This document shows positions 11,114 to 22,957 of a stretch of DNA of 64,000 bases, one piece after another. The position numbers and the translations under genes were made by a program. Positions within the stretch are counted from its first letter, which is position 1; every line of letters starts with the position of its first letter. A model generated the notes under the pieces. It was not told where the DNA came from, did not search any database, and saw nothing but the letters and a program-made list of their open reading frames with translations. The stretch is from the NCBI GenBank assembly GCA_003013855.2, contig ML058433.1:2665966-2729965 (forward strand). Reading direction: 5' to 3'. This DNA comes from Liriodendron chinense. Lineage: Eukaryota > Streptophyta > Magnoliopsida > Magnoliales > Magnoliaceae.

Positions 11114-11890
11114 TGATTCGAATTTTTCTTTTCTACTGACTTTTTCAGTTAAGATTTGACAGGCTTTGTGGACGTCTCTTTGATTGAAAAACATTAGTCG
11201 AACATGACGCATATCCAAATCTCAAGTGAACCACACCATAAGAAACAATGGTGATTCAACGCCCACCATAAAAAATAAAAAATAAAAAAAATAAAAAAAA
11301 ACTTCTTGGGGCCACTAAAGTTTTGGATGAAGTTGTACCTGTTTTTCCCTTCATCCAGTCTGTGTGGCCTAATCAACGGGTTGGATGGAAAATAAACATT
11401 ACGATGGGCCCTAGTTCATTTTTAACTGTGGGCATTGATCACCATTGTTTCCTATAGTGTGGTCCACCTAAGATTTGTATCTGCCTCATTTATGGACTCA
11501 TGCCCTAAAATGATCTCAAAAAATGTATAGACGCCGTGGATAAAACACATACATTGTGATGAGACCTATATATTACCATCTGGTAGCCATGTCCCTATGC
11601 AATCTGCATGAGAAAAAATTTAGGATTTTTTTCTTTGTCTAGAATTAAACCTCATTAATGATAATTAACTCTAGCAACATTTTTAATTTTCTTAGGCAAC
11701 CTCATGATATGTGGGCCTTTTTGTCATTTTAAGAAAAATTACGACGGAAGTTAAGAAAAGCTAACGGAAGGTACCTCTTTGACAATAGCTTAATTAATGA
11801 GGTATCTTAATGAAAACATAATTTAAAAAGGTACCAGGATGTAAATACCATATTAATGAGGTACTATTTTGTAAAATTCCCTTATTTATA

Positions 11891-12280
11891 TTTTTCAATC
11901 CATAATAACAAAAAAATACTTGATTTTTAATTGAAATTTTGAATATACTAATACCTTAATTCATTAAATATCATAATAGTTCAAGCGATAGTTCATAGAA
12001 GTATTTAAATAATGATTTCTATCAATTGATATCAAAATATTCTGAAATGGAATTTGATTTATTCATTTGTTGGTAAATTTCGTGTTCGTTTTATCATATT
12101 TAAACCAGATGCATGATTTGACTGAACAGGTCAAATGAACTACTGAAAAAACATTATTATTTTGTTACATTCCTGCCCAGCTAAAATATGGAAAATTTTA
12201 TCTGCTTATTGTAATGAACCGATAGAAAAAATAAAAATAAAATACAAAAGCGCCCTATCTGGTTATGAGTCTTGTGACAA
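11891..12280. other. short AT-rich spacer between the MULE and the gene
   Basis: No exon is recognisable. If the gene's last intron starts at 12289, this stretch is intron; if translation stops at 12281, it is 3' flank. Confidence 0.5.
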
Positions 12281-15200
12281 TCAAGTTACCTCTCCAGCGG
12301 CCACACGAGCAGACAACCATTCATTTGAGAATGGTGCATGATCCTTCTTTGAATAATCTACAAGACCTTTCCTTCTGCCACCATAAATGAAATTATACAC
12401 AAGCCTATCTGACCTTTGCAGAAACGTCAGGTAGTTTAAGAACCTGAATACTTACGTTGGCATTGTTGCAACCTCGTCTTTTGTGGGAATCATGTCATTG
12501 TCTAGCTGGAATCCACCATCATCTGGTTGCTTACCATATCCAGAAAGAGCATTTCGTGTTTCCTTGGGCAAAAGATCACTCATGAGTCCATTGTCATCAC
12601 CTACCAAGATGCTTTGTTGCAACTGTGATACTGCCTGATATGGTGAATGTATTTCTTCAGATGAAGAAGCAACTGACCCGAAATGTCTAGTGATTCCAGC
12701 ACCTGCCGCATGTTCTTTGCTCGACCTCAAAGTTGATTGAGCTTCCACAGAAGTACTTTGGTGGATATTGTTAATGGTGGTATTGGACATGAAATCATTG
12801 CTCTCTTGTGGCTGGTCACTGTTTGTAGGCCTATGATATTTGCCAAAGAAAGTCTCAGACACAGCAGCTTCCGCATGTCGATGGTTAATATCACTATTCA
12901 CTCCAGAAATCCCTAGCTTTATTTGTTTTGGACTACTTAATTGAGATGGGTAAGGATTTAACAATTCAAATTTGCGAGAATCTCTGTTTAGTGGAATATC
13001 ATTACTCTCAAAACCATTAGATCGCTGCAATTGTTCAGAACATCCACTTTCTAATGTGACATCACTCATCCTCAATTTCCCATTTTCCTGTTGAGAAATT
13101 TTCTTAATTTCACCAGGTTCAGGCATTCTTAAATCTTGTTTCCAAGTCTGCTCCTCAATACTGTCACTGACTCCAGAGCAATCACCGTGCAACAGCTCCT
13201 GACTATTTGTTTTGTAATAAGAATCCTTCACCCTCTTCCTCTCCACCTCTTTTGGTTCCAAGGTTGGTTTCTGTGTCGGATGCAAAGCCAGAGTTTCAAT
13301 GGAAGGAATCAAACCCTTCAATCTAGAAACAGGTTGTGTGACAGGGGTTGCAGCCCCAATAGTTCCAGTGATTGCAGTGCATGAGCCCATTTTAGGTGGT
13401 CTCCCGGTCGTTGCATATGGAAGATTCAACTCACCAATGTGGTTCATATTATCAGGTTTCCCCAGAGTACGATTACAAGACCCTGAAAGATCACATGGTT
13501 GAGTCATTTTCTGTGATGGGATGGTCCTAGGAGCAGTAAATTTTGCCTGCAAGAGTCTCAGTTGGACCAAAAATTATGTAAATGAGAAAACCATCAAAAG
13601 TACATCTTGCATGCAGAAGTCCACAGAAATGATGTGCGTATGAAGGAATCTAAAACGGGTGTCCACAGAATTTACTTGCATTAACATACCTGACAAAAGT
13701 ATCCTAGCGATGGTGAAGGCATCCGTAAACCTGATGGTTTTGGATGATATTTTGCAGATAGATTAGTTCCAAAGTTGAAACAATCATATCGTGGGAGTGA
13801 AACTTCAGCTTTACTAGAGTCAGCATGACCAGCTGATGCATGCATGTCAGCAGCCACAAGTATAGGATCTGGAACCACCTTCAAATCCACTGTACCTTTG
13901 CCAACTTCTTGAGTCCAAAGACTGGCTGATAGGGGCATTTTGGAAGACTGATTGGCCTGCTCAATTAGAGAGAAGTTAGTATAGATAGAAGAGAAGTTCT
14001 TCAGCTAATACAAAAGGAAATTGAAGGATGATGGTAAATCACTTCATCAGTTTAGTTCCACTGACTTCCACACAATCATTGGCATTTTGTTTTAAATAAA
14101 ACTATCATTTAAGCATCTCAGTAGTCAGTTCTCACCACATGTTTCCCAGAGCAGGTTTCAAGAGATTTAGCTGATGACGTGATGCAAATAGCAGCTTTCT
14201 TTGCATTTCCAGAGGAATGCTTTAGATTCTTCTCAGCATTAACTGCTAAAAATTGCATATTAGTCTTACGAAATATGTATGATTAAATATAATGAAAAAT
14301 TACCATACAGTTTGCTTATCCAAACTGTTGGACAGGTACCACTATGGAGGGGAAATCCCCTAGAAACCTCAGATTAAAATTTTCCAGCCATTGATGTGTC
14401 CATTCTTCCACTGAATGTGGACAATTGATGTATCTTTTCTCTTATTCGTCTCTTTGTTAGCCACAAATCAGAAGGTTGGAATCCTCCAATATGAGAGATT
14501 TCTAAGCGTTTCTCATGCAATGAGAGTATGCTAGTATTGGCGGTTTGGATCACCAAACAATAGGCCCCACATTTATAGAAACCTGAACATTAGCTGTTGA
14601 TCAGGACTTTATAGTTGTAATTTAATGCATCAGTATGATACAGATATATGAAGCATTACATTATGAAACAAAACCTCTTAAAGATGACAGTTAGTTGAGA
14701 AAGCAAACCTGGTAGACCGTTTTGATAACAATTCGAGCGATTAACAGCCGGGGTAGCATTCTTGGGAAGCAAAGGAAGAAGAGAAGAATCTATTTTCGGA
14801 ACGGGGAGCTTTGGTACTTTGCACATTACATTTTTCTCATGTCTTGCATTTGTATGAGTAAGCCTCTTTTGTGTAAAATAAAGAGTTAAAGATACTGCTC
14901 TACATTATTCTTTGAGCTGATGTAAATAAAATTAAAAAGTACCTTCCCAACCATATTGATATCATCAAATTTCATAATACGGTAAACACTAAAGAAAAGG
15001 ATATGAGTATGAAGCTGATGATCCTGGACAACCCCCACCCTGTGCCACGCTTTTGTTGATGCCTTTGGCTAGGTGAACCTTTCTTGAAGACTGAAAAGGG
15101 CATTTTAAACACTGTAAAATAAGTAATGCAATAAATGACACGTTGCCTTCAATTTATCAGCATAAAGGGTTGGGGAGAACTTCAAAGAACTGAGTATCAG

Positions 15201-16466
15201 AAAGGACCTATCGCACTTTTCATTTATCAAAGAAAACAATTGCTAAACAGAGAAAATGCACTTTCAAACTTTAGAGAACTGACCCTTGATTGTGGAGGAT
15301 CTTCCTGAGTTGAAGATTGTGATGTGGAGGATAAGCCCCCAAGCTTTTGGTCTTTGTTTTGAGAACTCACAGGCAATTCTTTGAATAAATTTTCTTCAAG
15401 AGCTTGCAAATCAGATGTATCATGAAAGCTAGAACCAACCACAACTGAGACTTCTCCTTCATTGTTCCCAGAAAGGAAATTTTTGCTCAACCCACTGAAA
15501 GACCCGCTCAAAATGGATAATTCTTGTGGATTCAAAACACCTGATAAGGATGCAATGATATTCAAATCATAGAAATCAATCACATGTACCAATTTTTTAT
15601 TGAAAGAATGGAAAAGCAAAAACAAAAATTCAAAATACCTTCTTCAGTAAAGAAAGACTGATTCCATGCCAAGCTTTTCCTTAAGTTACATCCTGCAGCC
15701 TTTTTTCTCTTCCTTGTTTGAACTGGCTCTTCAGGGAAGGTCCGCATTCCTAAAATTTTCTCCAACACCATGCCAAGATTCTCCTTGCCTTCAACATTTT
15801 TAGGTGATGTAAAATAAGTTTTCTACCCATCAGGATCATTCAAAACCTATGCTATTTGAATGCATCTTCTTAAATGTTGAACACGAAAACATTAACATCT
15901 ACCAAATCATGTAATTCATTCAGAAAAGATGTACATATAAAAAAGCTACATTGAACGAAGATCCATGCTCAAATCTAAAACAACACAAGCAACAAAACCA
16001 AGGCCCAATAATTATACAAATTGTGTTTGGCCTCCAAAGGAATGATATACTATAGTGCATATGTGATCTCATCCATCCATATCGCGCATTCATATGGAAG
16101 TGCCCAAATATACACCGTGGATGACCATAACTGTCTAGGGCTGTCAATGGGCGGGCCTGGGGTCGGCTTCAGCCCAGATTTTGAACTATTCAGGCCTAGC
16201 CAGTGGGCTGGGCCTATTCAAGTTCTTTATTTTGCTTGAACTAGGCCCAACCCATGACAAACGTCTCACTGTTGAATTGGGGAGCCTGTGTAGGGATTTT
16301 GTGAAAGACTGAAGCAGAACTGTTAGAAATACCCATATTTTAATTTATTTATTTTTGTCCTTAGATTATATCCCATCTAGATGAAATGAGATTTCCTAGA
16401 TCTAAAAGGAACAGTAAGGAATATACCTGCGATCAGATTCTCTGAACAATGCAGATCTAATGCCAT
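12281..16466 (-). CDS. plant-specific protein of unknown function, nine-exon model
   Basis: Exons (minus strand): 16466-16427, 16319-16270, 15822-15639, 15540-15284, 14865-14709, 14242-14136, 13956-13690, 13546-12456, 12413-12290. Every junction is GT-AG and the codon phases (1,0,1,0,1,0,0,2,0) fit, giving about 759 codons with no internal stop. I take ATG 16466 because an in-frame TGA lies just upstream. The N-terminal third has a basic run (RKRKKAAG, nuclear-signal-like) and NLRKSLAWNQSFFTEEG followed by VLNPQELS. The middle has KPSGLRMPSPSLGYF. The long 13546-12456 exon is Ser/Gln/Asn-rich and looks disordered. Exon 9 has FSNEWLSARVAAGE. I associate these motifs with an uncharacterised plant protein family, from memory only. 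Relatives, as I recall, continue beyond this point; no such exon is visible. Reading into the intron gives two residues and a stop at 12283-12281. A MULE sits just downstream, so the C-terminus may be lost, remote or alternatively ended. Confidence 0.8.
16135..16255. repeat. small hAT-type MITE remnant in the second intron side
   Basis: Starts with CTAGGGCTGTCAATGGGCGG, a terminus typical of plant hAT elements with alternating GGGC/GGCCTA-rich interiors. The right side (GGCCCAACCCATGACA) is its imperfect inverted counterpart. It falls between the exons ending at 15822 and 16270 of the minus-strand gene. The target-site duplication is not clear. Confidence 0.4.
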
Positions 16467-16757
16467 TCCTCCTCAGATGTCCCTGATATATCTCCAGCGA
16501 AGGGAATGTCAAAGAGTCTTCTCCAAATCAGGCTATATGGTTGTGATCGGAGAGGAAAGTAGGAGAGCCATCCACAAGGTAGACCACATGAATGGGATGT
16601 ATGGATGAAGGGAGATGTAATGAAAGGAGATGAGAAGAGATTCATCCTCCTCTTTTCTTCACATTTTTCTCTCTCTAGCTTAGATGTCCAGAGGGGCCCG
16701 CCTGATTCTCCGTACCTCTTTTCCTTAGGATAGGATCTTTAAATAGGAGTTGGGATT
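16467..16757 (-). promoter_or_regulatory. 5' leader and likely promoter side of the nine-exon gene
   Basis: Upstream of ATG 16466 on the minus strand there is no further recognisable exon. A pyrimidine/purine-biased stretch (CTCTCTCT/AGAGAGAG around 16670-16680) is typical of plant 5' leaders. I cannot place a TATA box or transcription start. Confidence 0.3.
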
Positions 16758-18299
16758 TGTAATACCCCGTGCATTTTAAGGGTGTAGATTAGTTCTTTCA
16801 TTTCATTGTTGTGTATTTGTTTAGTTTTCCTTATCATAGTTATTAATTATGAGAAAATTGGTGTGTACACTTGCATGTACATGCACTTATGCACTAAAGT
16901 TGCTTTTATCCATTCATCTACGAACCTACATTTCTCTAATCATCAAATCGATCGTAGAGATACCTAGTTAGCCATAGATTTAGCTATCTGAACGTTCATG
17001 TCCTCATCAGACCACTCTAGCCATAGATTTAGCTATCTTAACATTCATGTCGTCATCGGACCACTCTATGATAGCAGTCCCACCTTAGGACCATTGGATT
17101 TACACAAATCCTTGTCCATCCAAGGATGTGAACCGACCACTTTGTTTCCTAAACGTATATGAACCCTTCCCATCATTGCTTTTGCATTCCAAGGGACCCT
17201 TAAGTGTAAACTATTAACCTAGAAAATCTAAGGGCTTACACATCCACACACTTAGACCATGCTTAAAAACATGCTTCTACATGCCCGATCGTGACGAAAT
17301 CTTAACCAAGAGTCACTTGATTTATTTGAATCGTACACCTTTGATCTCCACACTTAGATCTTACCATCCGATCGTCCGTTGCAATTTTTCAACATATCTC
17401 TTAAATGGGCCATCCGATCATCGAACGAAAATTACCAATATGATTCCCTCATTTTCCCTATCAATCTTACCAGTTTACTTCTTAAATTAGACCGCATTTG
17501 GACATGTTTCTCATTTTCCCTATTAATCTTACCAGTTTACTTCTTGAATTAGACCGCATTTGGACATGTTTCCGGGACCACCAGGTCTTAGAAAAGCTCA
17601 AGGAAAATTCCACCAGTTTAGTGATTTCCAAAAACCCCATACATGCACCCATACCCTTCATCCTTAGTTCATCACCGTAGATCTCTCAATGTGGCGATCC
17701 ACTCGAATAACCAACCACACACCAACCTTCCGACCAATCCTAGTATCCTATGGTTCACTTTATTTTCGTCCTTGAGTTCATCCAACTGTCCATGATGCAC
17801 ATGTATGGTATCATATAATTAGCTTGTCCAATATGATTTCAACAGTATGTTAGTTAGTATATGTAGTGTACTTCTAGTTTACAAGTTTGGTATATGTAGT
17901 GTACTTCTAGTTTACAGGTTTGGTTTGAAGAGGAACCATCCATTCATCGTGTGGGACCCATGTAGAGGTTAGAGAGATTTCTAAATGAAAGATTTTCCTA
18001 TCAAGGATGTAATGCGTGAAGATATTGAACGTTTCCTAACCGTTCGTCAAATTGTTCATAGTGGCCGATTTCTACCCGAATCTAAACCGCACATTAGAAT
18101 CATGTCAAAGGCACAACCACACCATACGGACCAGCTATCTAATCACCCAATCGTACTTCAAATACACTTCAACCATCCGTTGAAAATCACACAAACGGAC
18201 CACCCGATCGTCATTCAAAACCACTCACTAGGACCCCTGGACCACGTGTCACATGTACGGTGCTTGCCACCAAACCCAGCCCCATTCCCACATGTGTGT
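16758..18299. repeat. repeat-derived region with three local tandem duplications
   Basis: It begins with TGTAATACCCCG, a start shared by some plant LTRs, but I see no partner terminus. Three head-to-tail duplications are visible: about 50 bp at 16960-17065 (CCATAGATTTAGCTATCT), about 60 bp at 17455-17570 (CTTACCAGTTTACTTCTT) and about 32 bp at 17855-17925 (TATATGTAGTGTACTTCTAG). No protein frame is convincing. Confidence 0.5.
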
Positions 18300-18600
18300 T
18301 GGAGTGTTAAGTCCCTTGATATACATTGATACACCATCATTTAAAGGCTCGAGCTCTTAGATCAAGTGGTGATTTGACATAGTATCACTGAGGAAGGTCA
18401 AGTGTTCGAATCTTGGGAGCAGCAAATATGCCTCAATTAATATATTGTCCCACGGGGGGCAAGCCCGGCCTATTTTATGGTATGAGTGTCCCTCCACCCT
18501 TGCCCAGTATGTTGAGTGTTGGAGTATTGAAGTCCTTTGATATACATTGATACACCATCCTCTAACAACTCGAGCTTTTAGACCAAGTGGAGATTTGATA
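18300..18600. repeat. direct repeats about 215 bp apart
   Basis: GTGTTGGAGT followed by TTGATATACATTGATACACC occurs at about 18297-18345 and again at 18515-18560, each followed by a similar CTCGAGCT..TAGA.CAAGTGG stretch. The segment between includes GAAGGTCAAGTGTTCGAATC. Nature unknown; probably a piece of a repetitive element. Confidence 0.5.
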
Positions 18601-18917
18601 GTGTGGACCTACACCCATATCAGCTCCCTGTATGAAAAACAGTTCCAGTTTTGGTTACAGCGTCTAACCAAAGTTGAAAACAGTGTTTCCATTTTTCTTT
18701 GATTTTTTATTTTTTTCTTGATTTTCTTTCGTACACCAACCTGGCAACCGGAGGACATTATGGGCCCCTTCCCCCACACGTATGCAAAGCATGTGTGAAG
18801 GGAAGGGGGTGCAACGTTGGAGTGCTGCTATTATAAACATGTAACGCTGTTGCATTTCAACGTTAGGAAAAAAAAAAACTTACAGACAGCGGCGTGCGCA
18901 CCAACAACTTACTGGAC

Positions 18918-18919
<2 letters not shown>

Positions 18920-18973
<54 letters not shown>
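18920..18973. repeat. (GA)27 microsatellite
   Basis: 54 bp of uninterrupted GA dinucleotides. Small frames of serine/leucine repeats crossing it on the minus strand are artefacts. Confidence 0.98.
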
Positions 18974-20899
18974 CAGTCCAGTGGTGATGGATGTTGAAAG
19001 AAGAAGAAGAGACAAAAAAAAAAAAAAAATCTTTTTAGAATTTTGATCCATGTGATTGGATTCTTAATAGATTCCTTAGTTTTATTTTTTCCCTTATTAT
19101 TTATTTTATAATGATTTATTTCCAGGATGTGTAACACGCGTAGTTGTAACATCTTAATTGTATTCGTCATGGTATTTTATTTATTTTTTTCCTTATTTAA
19201 ACATCATGTATATTCATAGAAGTAATGATAATCTATTTGTCGCAACGTTAAGAACTATAGATTTATGTATGAGATCAAGTTTCATAACAGTCCGTCTAAT
19301 CTCGATGAATACGTGTGTGAACGTTGGAGTTCGGGAATTCACTGATCTTTGGGTCATTGCCTAACCTTATGAAAGAAATCATTATTTGAAATTTATGTGA
19401 CATTAACTCAGCAATTAATCATAAAAAATCGAGTCATAAAATGGGAACGACCCGGATTCCTCCATTGCATTGTTATACACTAAGGAATCTATATTGTTAT
19501 ACAACTTAGATATTTCTTTTGAACCTAGTATGTATTTTCTGAAAAATTCAACAAGGTGTATGATGAAATATATCCAAATGTTTCCGTTGGATTTCTATGA
19601 GAATTGTGATTATTGTTTGCATGTGGAAGGTTGATTCATACATACATTGTGGGAAAATATATGCATTATGGAAGGTTTTATTGAAAGCTATATATGGAAA
19701 GTGATGGTGAAAAGTTCGCATTGAAATGTTCATGTTAGAAAGTTCATGTATAGAAACATCTATTTATGGAAAGTTCGATAGTCAAAAGTTACTTTCTAGA
19801 GAAATACTTTTAGAAAGTTTCTATATGGAATTATGGAGAACTCGATCATGGGTTTCCGGAACACCAACAAAGAGTATAGGGCGATACAGTCCCTCGAGTT
19901 GAAAACCCCAGAAAACAACATAGAAGGGCGTTTAAGACCCTTAGGTTAAAACGACCTTAAACACCAATTGGATCCTCTTGGCCTACCTTGGCCCAGGTGT
20001 AATGAAAGTGTGTCACTTACACAAGAACAGTAGGTAGTTTTTGTCCAACTAAGTTGATCGTGTCCCTCACTGTGGTCCACGTGAATGAGCATGATGAGAA
20101 CCGCAAAAGGCCACAATTTGGACAGGTGTTGTATTGGCGAAGGATTATAGCCTACTGGTGAAAAAAAAAGCCCTGATGTTGTCGATGATCCGTACTTGTG
20201 GGTGATGGTGCATCCCTTGTACACTGGATTTATGCATTGTTGGCTTAACATCATGATTAATATTATATCCTAATTCATCCTAGCAAGCATTCATGTTTCC
20301 AAAAGGTTATTACCGTTCATTTTGATTTTAAATGCTAATTTCACGAAAACTGTTAAATTTGTAAGCCTACCTTATGTGGAAAGGTGCCATACTTGGCATT
20401 CACCATTTTTTTAATGTTATAATTGCACAATTGTTATATTTAGAAGCTTGTTGTATTGAAGAATTTCTATATTTGAAAACCTGCTATTTTGGGAATTTGT
20501 CTATTTTTGGAAAATATTTATTTTTGGAAATTGGTAAGGATCTTCCTCATTGGGCTTCACAGCTCACCCACTATTGCGAAATTTAGTTTCAGGATTTGAA
20601 GTGGAGTAGGACAATCAAGAGGAGAATTATCTAGAAGATTGACTTAGTTTATCTTTTAATATTTGCTTTAGATTATATGATTAAGTACTTAAAAGCTTTT
20701 ATAATAAGACCTTGTATAGTGGGCCTAGAGAGTAGTTGGATTTTATTTGGAGTTATAGTTGATGATTCTCTATTTTAGTTTGTGGACATATAGCAATTGA
20801 TGATTGATTGGAGATTATTTCTTATAGTAGTTGATGATTGATTGGAGATTATTTCTTATACTTGTATGTGAATTGGAATAAATTATGAGTGTGGAATGA
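18974..20899. other. AT-rich non-coding region
   Basis: No gene found. Between 19680 and 19830 a loose repeat of TATGGAAAGTTC-type words occurs. At 20786-20857 a segment with TTGATGATTGATTGGAGATT is duplicated in tandem (about 35-bp period). Confidence 0.5.
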
Positions 20900-22192
20900 G
20901 AATGATGCATAACATATATATCTCACACCCTAGAACTTGAGGCCAGGATCATTATACTCGGGTGCCAAATTTTGAGGCGTATCAGGATTTATCTTTAAAT
21001 AAGAGTTAAGGTTTCTTTGGGAGAACCACTTTTGGTGTTCCAAATCCCCAAGGACTTCAGTATGCCCTACATCATCAAAAGCCAGTAAACCCGCCAATCT
21101 CATGCACCTAAACTGACCCAAATCCTTCCACCATCCATGGTGACTCTTGGCTCAAGATCCCATGCAGCCCATAAGGTGAACCACTAAAAGATCTAGTGGT
21201 TAAACTTCCATCAAGCTAGATAACTTTAACAAGGGGCAGGAGGTCACCAGGATATCCACAAAAGGGACGGCCATTAATTGGCATTAGTTGGACCACTGAG
21301 CCACCAAAACCCCATTGAGATCCATTTTGCTTATAACGTTGAGCTTGAAACCTATATTCTTTCAAAGCAGTCTCAAGTGCAATCCAAAAGCCTAGGGACA
21401 TGATTTTCCATGGAAACACTTTAGATGGCCCAAATCACCCATGTCCCATGAGTTCTCTTGATAAGAGGAAATTATATCAAGGGCAAAAAAATGAAAAGGA
21501 GAGGAAAAGGAGCAATGAAAAAGGGAAGAAATAAAAGAGATTTTGCGAGAAAAATCTGAAGTAGAAATGCAGAAATCTCAAAGAGTAGACTCACAATCTC
21601 ATTTTCTTTGAGCCATGATATCCTTCCTTCATATAGTCATGGTCCCCAAGCCCCATATCGTCCCAAAGAAAAAGTCCTCCCAAATGTCCAACAATGGTCA
21701 AAAGACCCGTGTGAAGGTTGCTTGTGGCTTAAAATAGTCAAATAAAGGCAAGGAGGACCATCCAATTCAACATCTGGCAGTTTGTGATTCATGATTCATG
21801 TCAAGAGAAGAAAATAAAAATATTAAAATAAAGTTGTACATAAGCAAAAAAGGGCGGGGCAAAAACCAGAAAGGGCTCCCTGAATAAAAACTAGGTGAAT
21901 AGCGAACCTGGTAAAAACCTGAATAGGCGCCAAGAGTAAAAATGGCCAATGCTGCCAAGGGGCAAGCAAGACCAAAATCCTAACGACATTATGAAAACCC
22001 GAAAAAGGGCACTGCAGGCAAAAATAAGGAAAATTCCGAGTGCAGAGAAAACTCGTAAGAGCACCACAAGTAAAAATGGAAGAGGATGAAAAGGAGAGGG
22101 AGAAAGAAGGAACAGATAATTGAGAATCCATCATCCTGCAGTGGCTTGTTGCACTTCAAGCTGGCATCGATTCAGCAAGGGGCAGGGTGAGG
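20900..22192. other. probable 3' internal part of an Ogre/Tat-like retrotransposon
   Basis: Purine-rich DNA (21480-21560) and, at 21840-22090, irregular tandem words of the form GGCAAAAACC.GAAAAGG.GC, as found before the 3' LTR of some Ogre/Tat-like elements. A purine-rich stretch (GCAAGGGGCAGGGTGAGG, 22175-22192) just before 22198 could be a polypurine tract. No pol domain is readable. The minus-strand frames at 20930-21419 were not recognised. Confidence 0.35.
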
Positions 22193-22197
22193 CAATC

Positions 22198-22924
22198 TGT
22201 AACGCCGCATGAAATCACCCTTTCTGAAACCCCGAACATGCACTCGGGCTACGTCATGCACACGTCACATTAGGCTGATTAATTAACTGCCCTTGACCAT
22301 AAAAGAAACATAATATCATTGAGATAAGCATAGATGCACTCGTAATAGGCCCTTGTACCACCCATCTTAAGGCCAATAAATCTAAAACTTAGGAGGAATG
22401 ACCCTCTCACCGGGCTTGACGACCTCGGACGAATGTCATTGGGAAGTCAGCGCCTGAAATTGCATAATTGTAAGAACCGGCTAGAGCACTTGTAAGTGCC
22501 AAGTCCTCCCAAGTAGAAACTAACCTGAGCAATCATTACCACCCACAACTTTTTCTAGGTGGGCCACTAGGACCCTTGCATGGCTATGTAATGTATAACC
22601 TAGGCTCTAAACATAACATCAAACCCGTCCTCAAAGCCACAGCCCCGATCGATGATCGGCGACCGTTGAACGAACTTTTCCTCATATCCGATAAACGCCG
22701 CATCCGAAATGCATGAAATCATAACCGTAGGAAGATCACGCCTTGGGGAAGCTATCTCATGGGTTAGATTAGTCCAGGTGGGCCAAGTGGGCCCCACACA
22801 ACTAAAACAGCCCACTACATGGCTATTAAGTTAAGAGGTAGTAAGCCAGGGCCATTTTTCCCAATCTAGCACTATATAAAGCCACCTATCTCAGCCATAA
22901 CTCCCTTTCCACTTCAGATTTCTG

Positions 22925-22957
<33 letters not shown>

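Larger units (their letters stand above)
8212..11881. mobile_element. Mutator-like element with captured chloroplast and retrotransposon DNA (Pack-MULE type)
   Basis: 3,670 bp between a perfect 9-bp target-site duplication TTATTTATA (8203-8211 and 11882-11890). A 9-bp duplication fits Mutator-like elements. The outer termini match as inverted repeats (AGGAATTTTACAAAATA at the left; the complement of GGGAATTTTACAAAATA at the right). The inverted similarity continues inward for roughly 700 bp (8212 to about 8960 against about 11190 to 11881). The inner halves of these arms are themselves fold-back units. No MURA-like transposase frame is present, so the element is non-autonomous. Its middle carries a gypsy integrase fragment (10685-10790) and a chloroplast trnI-CAU/ycf2 fragment (10831-11113). 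It lies about 400 bp downstream of the last recognised exon of the minus-strand gene at 12.3-16.5 kb. Confidence 0.85.

Noticed and set aside
12452..13570. Single-exon gene of 372 codons
   Set aside because: Its apparent start lies in the intron; a good acceptor at 13546/13547 and in-frame neighbours show it is an internal exon.
15040..15085. Extra exon in the nine-exon gene
   Set aside because: It has splice-like borders, but including it breaks the frame; direct joining of 15284 to 14865 keeps it.
16758..18299. LTR starting with TGTAATACCCCG
   Set aside because: No matching CA end, target duplication, primer site or partner LTR found.
18863..19170. Minus-strand frames of about 60-96 codons
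   Set aside because: They are translations of the (GA)n microsatellite and flanking low-complexity DNA.
20930..21419. Two minus-strand frames of 63 and 67 codons
   Set aside because: No recognisable domain; in repeat-derived DNA next to Ogre-like sequence.
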